DNA of 64,000 nucleotides, from NCBI RefSeq assembly GCF_001939065.1, contig NZ_MPSZ01000002.1, forward strand, positions 1-64,000, given 5' to 3'. The notes under the pieces are model-generated. The model was given only the letters and a program-made list of their open reading frames with translations. It was not told the DNA's origin and did no database searches. A program made the translations under genes and the position numbers. The DNA is from Exiguobacterium indicum HHS 31. Its GTDB lineage: Bacteria > Bacillota > Bacilli > Exiguobacteriales > Exiguobacteriaceae. Position 1 is the stretch's first letter; the number at the start of each line of letters is the position of its first letter. Shown here piece by piece: positions 26,084 through 35,270 of the stretch.

Positions 26084-26817
26084 TTCGGCGGTGGACGCGA
26101 CTTCTATTGAGCGCGTTCCTCGTCTTCTTCCTCTTCGTTCCAACAGCTAGTGCCGTTTCAGAACGGACGGGAGCAGCCTTCTTCATTCAGGATGATGCTC
26201 AGCTGCTCAACCCTTCGGAAGAAGCCGAACTCGCGCAACTCGGTCAGGAACTCGAACAATATACGACGGCACAAGTCGTCCTCAAGACGGTTCCCGATCT
26301 AAAGGGACAGGATTTAAGCTCTTACGCCAATGAAACGTTCCGGCGCCAAGGCATTGGTCAAGAAGGAAAAGACAATGGTGTTCTTGTCGTCGTCGCTCCA
26401 AACGAAAAGGATCGCCAATTTCGGATCGAGGTTGGGTATAAACTCGAAGGGATTTTGACAGACATCACAGCCGGACGTATTCTCGATCAATATGCTGTTC
26501 CTTATAAAGAGAACGGTGAGTATGGGAAAGCAGCGTCTGAAACATATAAAGCGGTCGTCAGTGTCATTTCAAAGGATCAGTCGCTTGAGTCACAGGATCC
26601 TCCGAAAACACAAAATAACGACGGACTTCCGCTTTGGACGAAGATTCTGATCGGTGCTGGATTACTGATCTTATTGTTCCTCGATATGAAGTTCACCGGT
26701 GGTATGTTCTTCTTCGCGATTTTGAACATCTTCTCCGCGATCATGCGTGGTGGCGGTGGAAATGGTGGCAGTCGTGGTGGTGGCGGAAGTTCTGGCGGTG
26801 GTGGTGCCGAACGGTAG
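26080..26817 (+). CDS. TPM-domain membrane protein (YgcG family)
   Basis: 245 residues. Signal peptide (LLLSAFLVFFLFVPTASAV), an extracytoplasmic TPM (TPM_phosphatase) domain with QDDAQLLNPSEEAELAQLG and RQFRIEVGYKLEGILTD, then one or two membrane helices and a glycine/serine-rich tail that begins GGGGNGGSRGGGG. Homologues were linked to photosystem II repair in plants; in bacteria the role is unclear, possibly envelope stress. It is coupled to lemA by an ATGA overlap. Confidence 0.9.
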   Translation: MIRRWTRLLLSAFLVFFLFVPTASAVSERTGAAFFIQDDAQLLNPSEEAELAQLGQELEQYTTAQVVLKTVPDLKGQDLSSYANETFRRQGIGQEGKDNGVLVVVAPNEKDRQFRIEVGYKLEGILTDITAGRILDQYAVPYKENGEYGKAASETYKAVVSVISKDQSLESQDPPKTQNNDGLPLWTKILIGAGLLILLFLDMKFTGGMFFFAILNIFSAIMRGGGGNGGSRGGGGSSGGGGAER

Positions 26818-26835
26818 AAAAGGAGTCGTTTTTTC

Positions 26836-27099
26836 ATGAGGATCATCTTAGGGTATTACCTCCTCCTGACACTCATCGGATTTGTCTCGATGTGGCAGGA
26901 TAAACGTCGAGCGCAACAACATGCTTACCGGACACCCGAAGCAACACTATTGACGATTGCTTTCCTCGGTGGTGCGCTCGGTTCTTGGATTGGTATGTAC
27001 ACAGTCCGGCACAAGACACGGAAAGCGAAGTTCCAATGGCTCGTTCCAATAGCCGCTATCTTGCATCTCGCTTTCTGGTTTGTTTACACTTCACAATGA
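26836..27099 (+). CDS. DUF1294 membrane protein
   Basis: 87 residues with three hydrophobic segments. The sequence YRTPEATLLTIAFLGGALGS and MYTVRHKTRKAKF is characteristic of DUF1294. Function unknown. An AAAAGGAG site lies upstream, and it follows the TPM gene by 18 bases, so it is probably the last gene of the LemA operon. Confidence 0.82.
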   Translation: MRIILGYYLLLTLIGFVSMWQDKRRAQQHAYRTPEATLLTIAFLGGALGSWIGMYTVRHKTRKAKFQWLVPIAAILHLAFWFVYTSQ

Positions 27100-27118
27100 A
27101 AGAATGTGACCGATAGAG

Positions 27119-27160
27119 AAGAGAACGTACGGAAATGTGTCCGTCGTTCCTTCTTTTTTT
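27119..27160 (+). terminator. Terminator after the DUF1294 gene
   Basis: Imperfect stem GAAGAGAACGTACGGA / TCCGTCGTTCCTTC followed by T7. Confidence 0.75.
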
Positions 27161-27277
27161 GTATGAGGTCAATGATTATGAATAACAGGTTTAATTTCTT
27201 TTTTGTTCAGGGTAAAGAATTTAACCAATTTAATAAATACATCTTTTTTTGATGTACTGAGAGGTGGACATCCCTTT

Positions 27278-28240
27278 ATGTGGCATCCTTGCGCCGAATG
27301 TACGACATCAATCCGTTTCGTTGAAGCGGGAGCACTCCATATTCAATCACCAACGCCAGAAATCTATTCCTATCAATCGTTCGAACAGCTCGAACAGTTA
27401 TTGACATCGCTCTTACGTGTAGCGGATTATCCAGTGTCGTGTCGCGCCACACAATCGCGTTACGTGACAGCACCTATCCTAGCTTCAGCGCTTCTAGAAC
27501 AACTGAAGCATCGATCTGCGATTGATTTCATCCAGCATGGGGTCATGACGAGCCACCTACAACCGATTTATGATATCCAGCGTAACGTGCTCGTCGCGAA
27601 CGAAGCCTTGCTACGAGCAGCTGATGACAATACGCCGATTTCACCAGGTGTCCTGTTTTCAACGGCCTCGAAGATGGGACTTCATTCCCGTCTCGATCAA
27701 CGAGCGCGTGAAGAAGCCATCCGTGCGACGCACCATATTGGTGGCACAGCAAAAACGTTCATCAACTTCCTTCCTTCGACGATCTATAATCCGGAGTATT
27801 GCCTGCGCCATACGTTTGAGATCGTCGAACGTTATCAAGTCGATCCGAGTCGGCTCGTCTTCGAAGTCGTCGAAACGGAAAAAATTGAAGACGTCAACCA
27901 TTTGAAACACGTCTTCGAACAGTATAAAAAGCAAGGCATTCAAGTAGCACTGGACGATGTTGGCGCTGGTTTCTCGACACTCGATATGTTGTCCTTGCTT
28001 CAACCGGATTATATTAAAATCGATCGTTCCTTCATCGATCACTGCGATACAAACTCAGAAAACGAAGCCTTTTTACGAAAAGCCCGCCATCTGACACGAG
28101 AAATGGGGATTCAAATCTTAGCGGAAGGTATCGAACGGCAAGAAGAACTCGATCTTTGCCGCGAACTCGGCTTTGATCTTGGTCAAGGATACCTACTCGG
28201 TCGCCCTGCTCCTTACGCTCGTTTTGCGAAAGCACAATAA
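27278..28240 (+). CDS. EAL-domain cyclic-di-GMP phosphodiesterase
   Basis: 320 residues from the ATG at 27278 (MWHPCAECTTSIRF), with AGAGGTGG upstream; a TTG-initiated extension to 27203 is open but unsupported. A short N-terminal region with a CAEC pair precedes the EAL domain. All catalytic positions look intact: the EAL motif itself in VANEALLRA, INFLPSTIY, FEVVETE, VALDDVGAGFSTLDML, YIKIDRSFI and AEGIERQEEL. It should hydrolyse c-di-GMP to pGpG. No GGDEF partner is nearby. Confidence 0.88.
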   Translation: MWHPCAECTTSIRFVEAGALHIQSPTPEIYSYQSFEQLEQLLTSLLRVADYPVSCRATQSRYVTAPILASALLEQLKHRSAIDFIQHGVMTSHLQPIYDIQRNVLVANEALLRAADDNTPISPGVLFSTASKMGLHSRLDQRAREEAIRATHHIGGTAKTFINFLPSTIYNPEYCLRHTFEIVERYQVDPSRLVFEVVETEKIEDVNHLKHVFEQYKKQGIQVALDDVGAGFSTLDMLSLLQPDYIKIDRSFIDHCDTNSENEAFLRKARHLTREMGIQILAEGIERQEELDLCRELGFDLGQGYLLGRPAPYARFAKAQ

Positions 28241-28245
28241 AAATA

Positions 28246-28290
28246 CGCACATGGACCGTCTGATGATTCAGTCCATGTGCGTATCTTTAT
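28246..28290. terminator. Bidirectional terminator
   Basis: ATACGCACATGGAC / GTCCATGTGCGTAT stem between the convergent EAL and dehydrogenase genes. Confidence 0.8.
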
Positions 28291-28291
28291 G

Positions 28292-29317
28292 TTAAGTCGT
28301 CGAAACGGAAACCGTCTCGTTCCGTGTGATAGCATCGACTAATTGTTCTGTTGATACAATCGGACGCAACAGACGACACAGTTCCTCTTTTGATGTCCGT
28401 AAAGCAAGTGCTTCGACGACATCGAGCGATAATGCGAAGTCTGCGAGTGTCGTCGGCTGTTCTTGTACAAGAAGATAGTCACGCAACTCTGCATAATCGT
28501 CATCATGTCCGAGTAACTTCTCCTGAACGAGTAGTCCGTAACCGACCTTACTCCCGTGTAAAAACGCATGCGTTTCTGGATGAGGCGATAACGCGTTATG
28601 CACTGCGTGTCCGATTGCACCACGCGTCGCCGCGTCACCAAAACCACCAATGCTTCCGGCTAACGGAATGACGGTTTCGACGAGATGTTGGATTTCAACG
28701 GGATACTCACGAAAACGCGTTTCCGTTATATTCGTCGACAAGATAAGATCCTTACAACGTTCAGCTGTCCGAAGCGCCATCTCAATGATGGGATCTTCAG
28801 CCGATGATCCGCTTAAGGCACGTGCTTCATACCACTTCGCTAGCGTATCGACGAGTCCCGCTACAAAATAAGCATACGGACTTGCTGCGATGATCCGATG
28901 ATCGAGTAAAAGGGCTTCAATCACGACGGGGAACGTATCAAATCGGATGTACTGTCCCTCTTCGTTATACATGACACTGAGCGGAGTCCACGGAGCACAG
29001 TTCGAGACGATCGTCGGAATGACGATGACCGGGCGTTGTAATTGAAACGCGACCTGTTTTGCCGTATCGATGACACTCCCACCTCCGAGCGCGAGAATCA
29101 CATCGTATGGAGCACATACCTGTTTGAAAGCTTCCACTTGTTGATCCGTACAATGCCCTTCAAATGAAAGACGTGGTAATGCTGGTAAAGCAAAAGCGGC
29201 TGCTTCATAGGCTTGACGTCCATGAATCAGGACTGCTGAACGATTACCTATCACTTCTTTGAGTTGATCGAGCGCGTTTTCCTCATGTATGTATTGCAAA
29301 ACAGCTTGTCGAATCAC
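28292..29317 (-). CDS. Iron-containing alcohol/hydroxyacid dehydrogenase family protein
   Basis: 341 residues starting at a GTG with AGGAGGCGA upstream. The N-terminal NAD(P)-binding domain has LALGGGSVIDTAKQVAFQL, and the C-terminal metal-binding domain has GAIGHAVHNALSPHPETHAF, whose histidines would bind the metal. Overall it resembles glycerol dehydrogenase GldA and the E. coli hydroxycarboxylate dehydrogenase HcxA. Substrate unknown. It is divergent from an aldo/keto reductase gene. Confidence 0.82.
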   Translation of the reverse strand: MIRQAVLQYIHEENALDQLKEVIGNRSAVLIHGRQAYEAAAFALPALPRLSFEGHCTDQQVEAFKQVCAPYDVILALGGGSVIDTAKQVAFQLQRPVIVIPTIVSNCAPWTPLSVMYNEEGQYIRFDTFPVVIEALLLDHRIIAASPYAYFVAGLVDTLAKWYEARALSGSSAEDPIIEMALRTAERCKDLILSTNITETRFREYPVEIQHLVETVIPLAGSIGGFGDAATRGAIGHAVHNALSPHPETHAFLHGSKVGYGLLVQEKLLGHDDDYAELRDYLLVQEQPTTLADFALSLDVVEALALRTSKEELCRLLRPIVSTEQLVDAITRNETVSVSTT

Positions 29318-29449
29318 AGAATCGCCTCCTAATATTTGTTATCGCTCAGTATACGCAAAAGAACCTGCTTCGGCAATCATTCGATTTTTATAAGAGGAGC
29401 GCGTACACTAGAAAAGAGAAGAATTTACTAAAAAGGAGTCGATGAATCG

Positions 29450-30265
29450 ATGCAACAGATTACGTTAAACAACGGTATCAGCATGCCCCAACTCGGATAT
29501 GGTGTCTTTAAAGTACCGGAAGAAGAAGTATATGAAGCGGTCAGCGAAGCACTCCGCGCCGGGTATCGTTCGATCGATACGGCGATGATTTACGAGAATG
29601 AAGAAGGTGTCGGTCGCGCACTGCGTGACTCCGGCATTCCCCGAGAAGAGATCTTTCTGACGACGAAAGTCTGGAATTCCGATCACGGCTACGAAGAGAC
29701 ACTTGCCGCTTTCGAGACGAGTCTACAAAAGCTTGGTGTCGATTATGTTGACTTGTATCTGATTCATTGGCCGATGCCAAAAGAGGATCGTTATGTCGAG
29801 ACATGGCGGGCGCTCGAACATCTCTATGCCGAAGGGAAGACGCGTGCTATCGGTGTTTCGAACTTCCATATTCCGCACTTGGAACGAATTTTAGCCGAAG
29901 GATCGATCGTTCCTGCCGTCAATCAGATTGAACTCCATCCGTTCCTTAGCCAAGAAGCGATCCGAGACTTTTGCCGCAAGCACGGTATCGTCGTTGAAGC
30001 TTGGAGTCCGTTGATGAAAGGACGCGACGCGTTGACGCATCCGGTCATCGTCGATATCGCGAATCGTCATCAGAAAACGCCGGCTCAAGTCGTCCTCCGT
30101 TGGCACTTGCAACACGATATCGTCGCGATTCCGAAATCCGTCACGCCAAGCCGCATTCGCGAAAATCTTGATGTCTTCGACTTCAGCTTGTCAGACGCTG
30201 ATATGCAAGCCATCGATCAATTGAACGCCAACGTGCGTACAGGATCAAATCCGGATCATAAATAA
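29450..30265 (+). CDS. Aldo/keto reductase
   Basis: 271 residues, a TIM-barrel NADPH-dependent carbonyl reductase of the 2,5-diketogluconate reductase/YvgN-YtbE type. The catalytic tetrad can be located: Asp in RSIDTAMIYENEE, Tyr in the same segment, Lys in LTTKVWNSDHG and His in YLIHWPMP. The C-terminal cofactor segment is AIPKSVTPSRIREN. Likely role is detoxification of reactive aldehydes. It has a GGAG site and is followed by a terminator. Confidence 0.92.
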   Translation: MQQITLNNGISMPQLGYGVFKVPEEEVYEAVSEALRAGYRSIDTAMIYENEEGVGRALRDSGIPREEIFLTTKVWNSDHGYEETLAAFETSLQKLGVDYVDLYLIHWPMPKEDRYVETWRALEHLYAEGKTRAIGVSNFHIPHLERILAEGSIVPAVNQIELHPFLSQEAIRDFCRKHGIVVEAWSPLMKGRDALTHPVIVDIANRHQKTPAQVVLRWHLQHDIVAIPKSVTPSRIRENLDVFDFSLSDADMQAIDQLNANVRTGSNPDHK

Positions 30266-30296
30266 GACGAGACGATTCTCGTTTAATCTCCATACA

Positions 30297-30340
30297 AAAA
30301 GAAGGTACCTTTCGGAATTGATCCGGAAAGTACCTTCTTT
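30297..30340. terminator. Bidirectional terminator
   Basis: GAAGGTACCTTTCGG / CCGGAAAGTACCTTC stem with A5 before it and TTT after it, between convergent genes. Confidence 0.82.
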
Positions 30341-30376
30341 GATGATGACCCTGATGCGTGATTCTAATCTATTATT

Positions 30377-31120
30377 TTAGCGGTCTAAATTATTTCCATG
30401 ATCTTGCTTGGCGATGTCATCCGATTGATGTTTCGATTGACGACTTTCTTCGCCGTCTTGCGTTGCATCATGTTCTTTTTCCTCGCGTTCTGTTTCCGGA
30501 CGTCGGAAATCGTCATCCCGACGCATTGCAATATCCGGTTCTCGGTTCCCGTCGAGTTTTTTCGCGTGATCGATTGCCTGCTCGTCTTGCGGCATCTTGT
30601 CCGTACCGGCACGGTGCAAATCAATTTCCGCATGCTCTTCCTTCGAATCTTTATCAACATCAAGCGGATTACCGGAGCCGAGCTGTGCATTGGAATTCGC
30701 ATCTGATGACGTATGCGTCTCTTCGCCACTACCATAGCGAACTTTAACATCAGGATGCGTATTATCTGTATTTAAATGTGGATCGAACTGGATGTCTTGG
30801 ACTTCAAGTAACAGAACGAAGCCCCCACCTTCGACTTCCGTTTTGCGTTGTTCGATTTCATTGTCTGATAGATCAAGTGACCCAAACAAATCATCGACTT
30901 CTTGATCGCGTCCTTTGTTCCCGCGAATTCGATCAATCCAAGACGGTTTCGTCGTCGCGATTTCTGCATCCATTTGGCTACGAACGAGTGCGATGTTCGA
31001 CTTCTCTTTGACGATGACGTAGAAGTCTTCCTCCCGATGCCCTTGAATGTGCAATTCGTCCATTTTTGAGATCAATTCTTCTTCTGAATAGAATGTTCCG
31101 ATATATTGTTTCGTTTTCAT
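30377..31120 (-). CDS. General stress protein with YflT domain
   Basis: 247 residues from the ATG at 31120 (GGGGAG eight bases upstream). The N-terminal 90 residues match the YflT/general stress protein 17M fold: YIGTFYSEEELISKMDELHI and EDFYVIVKEKSNI. The rest, from about residue 130, is strongly charged and low complexity (many Asp, Glu, Lys, His), and is predicted to be disordered. YflT is sigma-B controlled in B. subtilis; no clear sigma-B promoter was identified here. Function unknown. Confidence 0.8.
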   Translation of the reverse strand: MKTKQYIGTFYSEEELISKMDELHIQGHREEDFYVIVKEKSNIALVRSQMDAEIATTKPSWIDRIRGNKGRDQEVDDLFGSLDLSDNEIEQRKTEVEGGGFVLLLEVQDIQFDPHLNTDNTHPDVKVRYGSGEETHTSSDANSNAQLGSGNPLDVDKDSKEEHAEIDLHRAGTDKMPQDEQAIDHAKKLDGNREPDIAMRRDDDFRRPETEREEKEHDATQDGEESRQSKHQSDDIAKQDHGNNLDR

Positions 31121-31248
31121 GGATGTTCTCCCCTTATCGACACGATTTGTCATGCGTGACTTCTATAAGGAGTATTTCCTCTTTTGCGTTAAAATATGCC
31201 AAAAAACATGCGTTCCATTAAAACGTCATCTGTTTGACATGTAAACGA

Positions 31249-31566
31249 TCATTCGCCGACAAGTTTCAGACCAATCGTCGCACTTAAGACAAGACCGATA
31301 CAAACCAGTCGCTTCCAGTCTTTTGATTCGTTATAGAGCACCATGCTGAGGATCGCACCGCCCGCTGCTCCGATTCCCGTCCAGACCGCGTACGCCGTTC
31401 CCATCGGTAAACCATTCATTGCAAGCGTTAAGAATAGGAAACTGAGTCCGAATCCTGTTCCCATCAACAGTAAATTCTTCGCATTCTTATTTTGATTGAA
31501 CGTATTGATCAAGACGACACCAAACATCTCAAAGATTCCGGCAATGATTAAATAAATCCAACTCAT
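31249..31566 (-). CDS. ykkD: SMR efflux subunit (YkkD type)
   Basis: 105 residues with four membrane helices. It carries the SMR glutamate in [13 protein letters not shown] and the loop [17 protein letters not shown]. Sequence and order match B. subtilis YkkD, partner of YkkC in a heteromeric guanidinium/multidrug exporter. Its start overlaps the ykkC stop by four bases. It is controlled with ykkC by a guanidine-I riboswitch. Confidence 0.92.
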   Translation of the reverse strand: MSWIYLIIAGIFEMFGVVLINTFNQNKNAKNLLLMGTGFGLSFLFLTLAMNGLPMGTAYAVWTGIGAAGGAILSMVLYNESKDWKRLVCIGLVLSATIGLKLVGE

Positions 31567-31892
31567 GCTGATTTCTCCTCTCCACTGACTAACTTCAGAC
31601 CGATGACGCCGACGAGTAAGACAGCGATCAATGCTAATTTCATCACGGAAGCGGCTTGATCGAATAACACGATGTCCGTCACGACCGTTCCTGCTGTTCC
31701 GAGACCGACGAAGACAGCATAGACCGTTCCGACTGGTAAATGGTTACTCGCTTTAATTAGCACGGTAAAGCTAACGATGATACAGACGATCGTTGCAGCC
31801 CACTCAAGTGGTGTTGCCGCATGTTTTAATCCGATGACCCAGCCCACTTCAAAACACGCTGCGACGATGATGCCAATCCAATACTTTGCCAT
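31563..31892 (-). CDS. ykkC: SMR efflux subunit (YkkC type)
   Basis: 109 residues, four membrane helices. The substrate glutamate lies in [16 protein letters not shown], followed by [19 protein letters not shown] and [12 protein letters not shown]; it closely resembles B. subtilis YkkC as I recall it. It pairs with YkkD to export guanidinium and possibly cationic drugs. Its leader holds the riboswitch class first described as the ykkC motif. Confidence 0.93.
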   Translation of the reverse strand: MAKYWIGIIVAACFEVGWVIGLKHAATPLEWAATIVCIIVSFTVLIKASNHLPVGTVYAVFVGLGTAGTVVTDIVLFDQAASVMKLALIAVLLVGVIGLKLVSGEEKSA

Positions 31893-31924
31893 AATAATTG
31901 CCTCCTAATAGGTAAATTCAAATG

Positions 31925-31972
31925 AAAAAGCCCGGGAGCAAGCGAGACGATTCGCTTTACTCCCGGGCTTTT
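31925..31972 (-). terminator. Expression-platform terminator of the guanidine riboswitch
   Basis: Minus-strand stem AAAGCCCGGGAG / CTCCCGGGCTTT with an inner AGCGA/TCGCT and a T5 tail. Its 5-prime arm overlaps the conserved 3-prime end of the aptamer, as expected for mutually exclusive folding. Confidence 0.9.
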
Positions 31973-32055
31973 ATCCCTCCGTTGCATGGACAAACGTCCA
32001 TGTTCCTCCCTCGGTCCAGCCGTACGGAACCCTAGAGGATACTCCCTATTCCATT
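31964..32055 (-). promoter_or_regulatory. Guanidine-I riboswitch (ykkC motif)
   Basis: The minus strand carries the conserved series CTAGGGTTCCG, GGCTGGACCGAGGGAGG, a short P-stem (CATGGACGTTTGTCCATG) and the 3-prime signature ACGGAGGGATAAAAGCCCGG. Guanidine binding should prevent formation of the overlapping terminator and turn on ykkCD. Confidence 0.93.
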
Positions 32056-32065
32056 CGATACAACC

Positions 32066-32094
32066 ACCCTAGCACGCCCTTTTTCCTATGTCAA
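32066..32094 (-). promoter_or_regulatory. Promoter of ykkCD
   Basis: Minus-strand TTGACA (32089-32094) and TAGGGT (32066-32071), 17-base spacer. Transcription would begin at the aptamer boundary. Confidence 0.65.
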
Positions 32095-32161
32095 ACAGGA
32101 ATCTGTTCCCCATCTGTCAAATAGAATCAAAGTGACTTCATCTGAATGAGGAGGATGCTGC

Positions 32162-32716
32162 ATGCGTTATAAAATCAATGATCAACTTCGGATTCGTCGT
32201 TTTACACCAGAAGATGTAGAAGCGGTTCACGCCTATGCCTCACAACCCATCGTCAGTCAATTCCAGTCATGGGGACCGAATACCGAAACGGATACGAAAC
32301 AATTCCTACACGATGCGCTTGAAAGTGAACTCGAGACACCAAGACGTCGTTATGTCTTTGCCGTGACGTTTCCAAGTGACGTCGTCATCGGTGCCGGTGA
32401 ACTCGTCATCACAGACGTTGAGAATAAAATCGCCGAAATCGGATACGTCCTCTCGCCTGATGAATGGGGGAACGGATACGCGACGTCAATCGCCTCTTTC
32501 CTTCTCCAATTCGGTTTCGAAAAACTAGAACTACACCGAATCACGGCAACGTGTGACCCACGAAACGTCGCTTCCGAACGTGTCTTGCAAAAGGTCGGCA
32601 TGACGAAGGAAGGACAGCTTCGCGAGACGGTCTATCTCGAAGACCACTGGCGCGATTCCTTGATTTACGGCATGCTCGACTGGGAATGGCAAGTGGATCA
32701 CGAAGAAGATAACTAA
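32162..32716 (+). CDS. GNAT acetyltransferase (RimJ/RimL type)
   Basis: 184 residues. Typical RimJ/RimL layout: LRIRRFTPEDVEAVHAYASQ at the start, AEIGYVLSPDEWGNGYATSIA for acetyl-CoA binding, and FEKLELHRITATCDPRNVAS with RVLQKVGMTKEGQLRE at the end. It probably acetylates a protein or amino-acid alpha-amine; target unknown. It has a GAGGAGG ribosome site and is monocistronic with a downstream terminator. Confidence 0.88.
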   Translation: MRYKINDQLRIRRFTPEDVEAVHAYASQPIVSQFQSWGPNTETDTKQFLHDALESELETPRRRYVFAVTFPSDVVIGAGELVITDVENKIAEIGYVLSPDEWGNGYATSIASFLLQFGFEKLELHRITATCDPRNVASERVLQKVGMTKEGQLRETVYLEDHWRDSLIYGMLDWEWQVDHEEDN

Positions 32717-32726
32717 CATATGACTT

Positions 32727-32758
32727 CAAACGGTGTGCCGAGGCATACCGTTTTTTCA
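32727..32758 (+). terminator. Terminator after the RimJ/RimL gene
   Basis: AAACGGTGTGCC / GGCATACCGTTT followed by T3 beyond the stem (T6 in total). Confidence 0.85.
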
Positions 32759-32857
32759 TGAACAACCTCCTATTTTTTTGATTTTTATCAATTTTTAAAC
32801 AAGCGCATGCTACACTATTCATAATGACAAATTTTAAGAATTGGAGTGAACCTCTTG

Positions 32858-35212
32858 ATGAAAAAATGGACTGCTCATGTTGCTGGACTTGCCGCAACGT
32901 TAATGTTGAGCTCGGTTTTACCCGCACCCGCTTTTGCTGAATCGCCACCTGTTCAACCGACAGCAGAAACACAAACAGTCACCGAGACAACCGGGACGGC
33001 TTATTTGAAAGAGGATGCTGCGTTGCTACAAACGGCTGATTCCACAACGGTCATCCAACAACTACCAGCAGGAACGACATTCAAGACACTCGGTACGGAC
33101 GGTGACTTCACTCGTGTCAGTTGGCAAGAAGGTACTGCTTATGTCGCAACAAACGCGTTAACGCAAACAGCACCTGTTTTTCAAAAACAAGCAACGCTGA
33201 TGTCGAAAAGTTCACTCTCATTAGTTGCTTCACCATTTGATCCCACCGTCGTGACGACACTTCCCGCTTATCAGCGAATCGATACATACGGCACCTTCGA
33301 CACGTTCACGCGTCTGAAATGGAACGAGCAATACGTCTATGTATCGACGACACAACTCGAGCAACTTCCGAAATTGGTTGGGACGCGTTATGCCAAACGA
33401 GCGACTTCTCTTTTCGTTGAGCCGAAGACGACGAGCGCGAAGACTGCCGTCACTCAAAATCAATCATTCGAAACGTTCGGAACGACGGGTACTTTTACAC
33501 GTGTGGCGACTAAGACCGGTTACGCCTTCGTATTGACGACTGATTTAGCTGATACGCAGGTCGTGAGCCATCCAGAAACAGGAGTGCGTTACGTCCAACA
33601 GCAGACGACGGTCTATGCCACTGCGACTACGAAAGGAGAAGTCGTACAATCGCTTCCTGTGAATACTTCTCTTCAGACGTACGGCGTCGAGGGTTCATTT
33701 ACACGAATCAAACGAAACGACGAGTATGCCTATGTATTGACGGCACATCTCGGTACGTTGAAATACTATCCAAAGACCGCACGCCTCTATGTTCAGCGCG
33801 CTACACCGATCTATAGTGCACCGAATGCTTCCGGCTCCATAATCGATCAACAAAAAACAAATACTTTATTAACGATCTATGGTAAAAGTGGCGTCTACAG
33901 TCGAATTATTTTCCGCGGAGTCCATGCCTACGTTAAAACAGCTGATCTTGGTAGTGAAAAAGTATACGCCGCAACCGGAACACGGTACGCCAAACGCAAC
34001 TTGTCCGTCTATACGTCTGCTTCAACGAAAAGTAAAATGATGTATTCTGTCAAACGAGCTGATAAACTAACGATTTACGGCACGAGCGGTAGTTACACAC
34101 GATTAAAAAAAGGGACGGTCTATGGTTACGTCAAGACGAGTGATCTCGTCACGAAAAAGCCGGATCTGTGTGACGTTACCGGTCAACGTTACGTGACAGA
34201 GGACGACGTCGTCATTCGGTCACAGGCAAAACTGTCGGGTAAAAAAATCGGCACGTTGAAAAAAGGAAAATCAATCACCATCTATGGAAAAAGCGGTTAT
34301 TTTACACGTGTCAAATATAACAATATCTTTGGTTTCGTCGATTCGAGTCGGATCGGACTAAATAAACCAACAGCAAAAGCGAAAAAAGGGACAACGTTTT
34401 ATGTCCATCTGGACCAAACGCCACTCTTCTCTGCTGACGTCGCTTACAGTCGGCCAGCTGCCTATTTGAAAAAAGGGACAAAATTGATTGGTCTGAAATC
34501 AATTGATGATGATTTTTGGCAAGTTCGCTTAGCCAGCGGTCAAACGGGTTACGTCCTCAACCCTTATATCAGCACGAGCAAACCCGATATGAAACTGACA
34601 CAAAAAGCAATCAATCGAACGAAAATCTATACCGTCAAACAGACGACATCCTTCTTTTCGAGTCCAACCAGTCCAAAAGGCAGCGGACTCGTTGAGCAAG
34701 GCAAACGTGTTTATCCGCGTCACCGGGTCGGAAACTTCTATGTCATCCAGTCAGGCTGGACACCCGTCTATCTTCCGGTCTCAGCTGTGACGATTACGTC
34801 CGATAAACGGGTCATTAAAAAGAATAACACGCGCGGTGAAAAGCTGATTCAAGCAGCCGTCCAACATATCGGTACACCTTACACATGGGGATCGCAAAAT
34901 GCCGTGAACGGTGGCTTCGATTGTTCCGGTTTGATTCACTACGCGACAAATAAGGCTGGAAAATACGGTGGTCGGACGAACGTTCGCGGCTACTGGTACG
35001 GTGCTTTCTTTACGAATCGCCGGACGAGTATCTCGAGTGGTAAACGCTCAGATATCGTCTTCTTCCAGAACACCTACACGGATGGTCCATCGCATATCGG
35101 AATCATGCTCGATAGCGAACACTTCATCCATGCGGGCGGTTCACAGCTCCAAATCAATTCGATTTATGAACCGCGTTGGCAAGAGCATTTCCTCGGATTT
35201 AAATCGATGTAA
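32858..35212 (+). CDS. Secreted SH3-repeat NlpC/P60 cell-wall hydrolase
   Basis: 784 residues from the ATG at 32858. A signal peptide with likely cleavage after APAFA (about residue 27) is followed by about eight SH3-like repeats with the pattern YG-x-x-G-x-(F/Y)-(T/S)-R-(V/L/I)-K and Y-x-(Y/F)-V (for example IYGKSGYFTRVK), then a C-terminal NlpC/P60 domain. The catalytic cysteine is residue 689 (GGFDCSGLIHY) and the histidine residue 746 (GPSHIGIML). It should cleave peptidoglycan stem peptides, with the repeats binding the wall. The spacers between repeats vary in length. Confidence 0.92.
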   Translation: MKKWTAHVAGLAATLMLSSVLPAPAFAESPPVQPTAETQTVTETTGTAYLKEDAALLQTADSTTVIQQLPAGTTFKTLGTDGDFTRVSWQEGTAYVATNALTQTAPVFQKQATLMSKSSLSLVASPFDPTVVTTLPAYQRIDTYGTFDTFTRLKWNEQYVYVSTTQLEQLPKLVGTRYAKRATSLFVEPKTTSAKTAVTQNQSFETFGTTGTFTRVATKTGYAFVLTTDLADTQVVSHPETGVRYVQQQTTVYATATTKGEVVQSLPVNTSLQTYGVEGSFTRIKRNDEYAYVLTAHLGTLKYYPKTARLYVQRATPIYSAPNASGSIIDQQKTNTLLTIYGKSGVYSRIIFRGVHAYVKTADLGSEKVYAATGTRYAKRNLSVYTSASTKSKMMYSVKRADKLTIYGTSGSYTRLKKGTVYGYVKTSDLVTKKPDLCDVTGQRYVTEDDVVIRSQAKLSGKKIGTLKKGKSITIYGKSGYFTRVKYNNIFGFVDSSRIGLNKPTAKAKKGTTFYVHLDQTPLFSADVAYSRPAAYLKKGTKLIGLKSIDDDFWQVRLASGQTGYVLNPYISTSKPDMKLTQKAINRTKIYTVKQTTSFFSSPTSPKGSGLVEQGKRVYPRHRVGNFYVIQSGWTPVYLPVSAVTITSDKRVIKKNNTRGEKLIQAAVQHIGTPYTWGSQNAVNGGFDCSGLIHYATNKAGKYGGRTNVRGYWYGAFFTNRRTSISSGKRSDIVFFQNTYTDGPSHIGIMLDSEHFIHAGGSQLQINSIYEPRWQEHFLGFKSM

Positions 35213-35214
35213 GA

Positions 35215-35257
35215 CAAAAAAAGACGAAGCCGTCGAATTCGACGGCTTCGTCTCTTC
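35215..35257. terminator. Bidirectional terminator
   Basis: Perfect palindrome AGACGAAGCCGTCGAA and its complement at 35222-35253, with A-rich and T-rich flanks, between convergent genes. Confidence 0.88.
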
Positions 35258-35270
35258 TTATCGCAACACG

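Noticed and set aside
26740-26817. GGT-rich stretch as a DNA repeat
   Set aside because: It encodes the glycine/serine tail common in TPM-domain proteins; no independent repeat unit is evident.
31964-32055. A T-box or purine riboswitch before ykkCD
   Set aside because: The conserved blocks match the guanidine-I (ykkC) motif; no T-box core or purine aptamer core is present.
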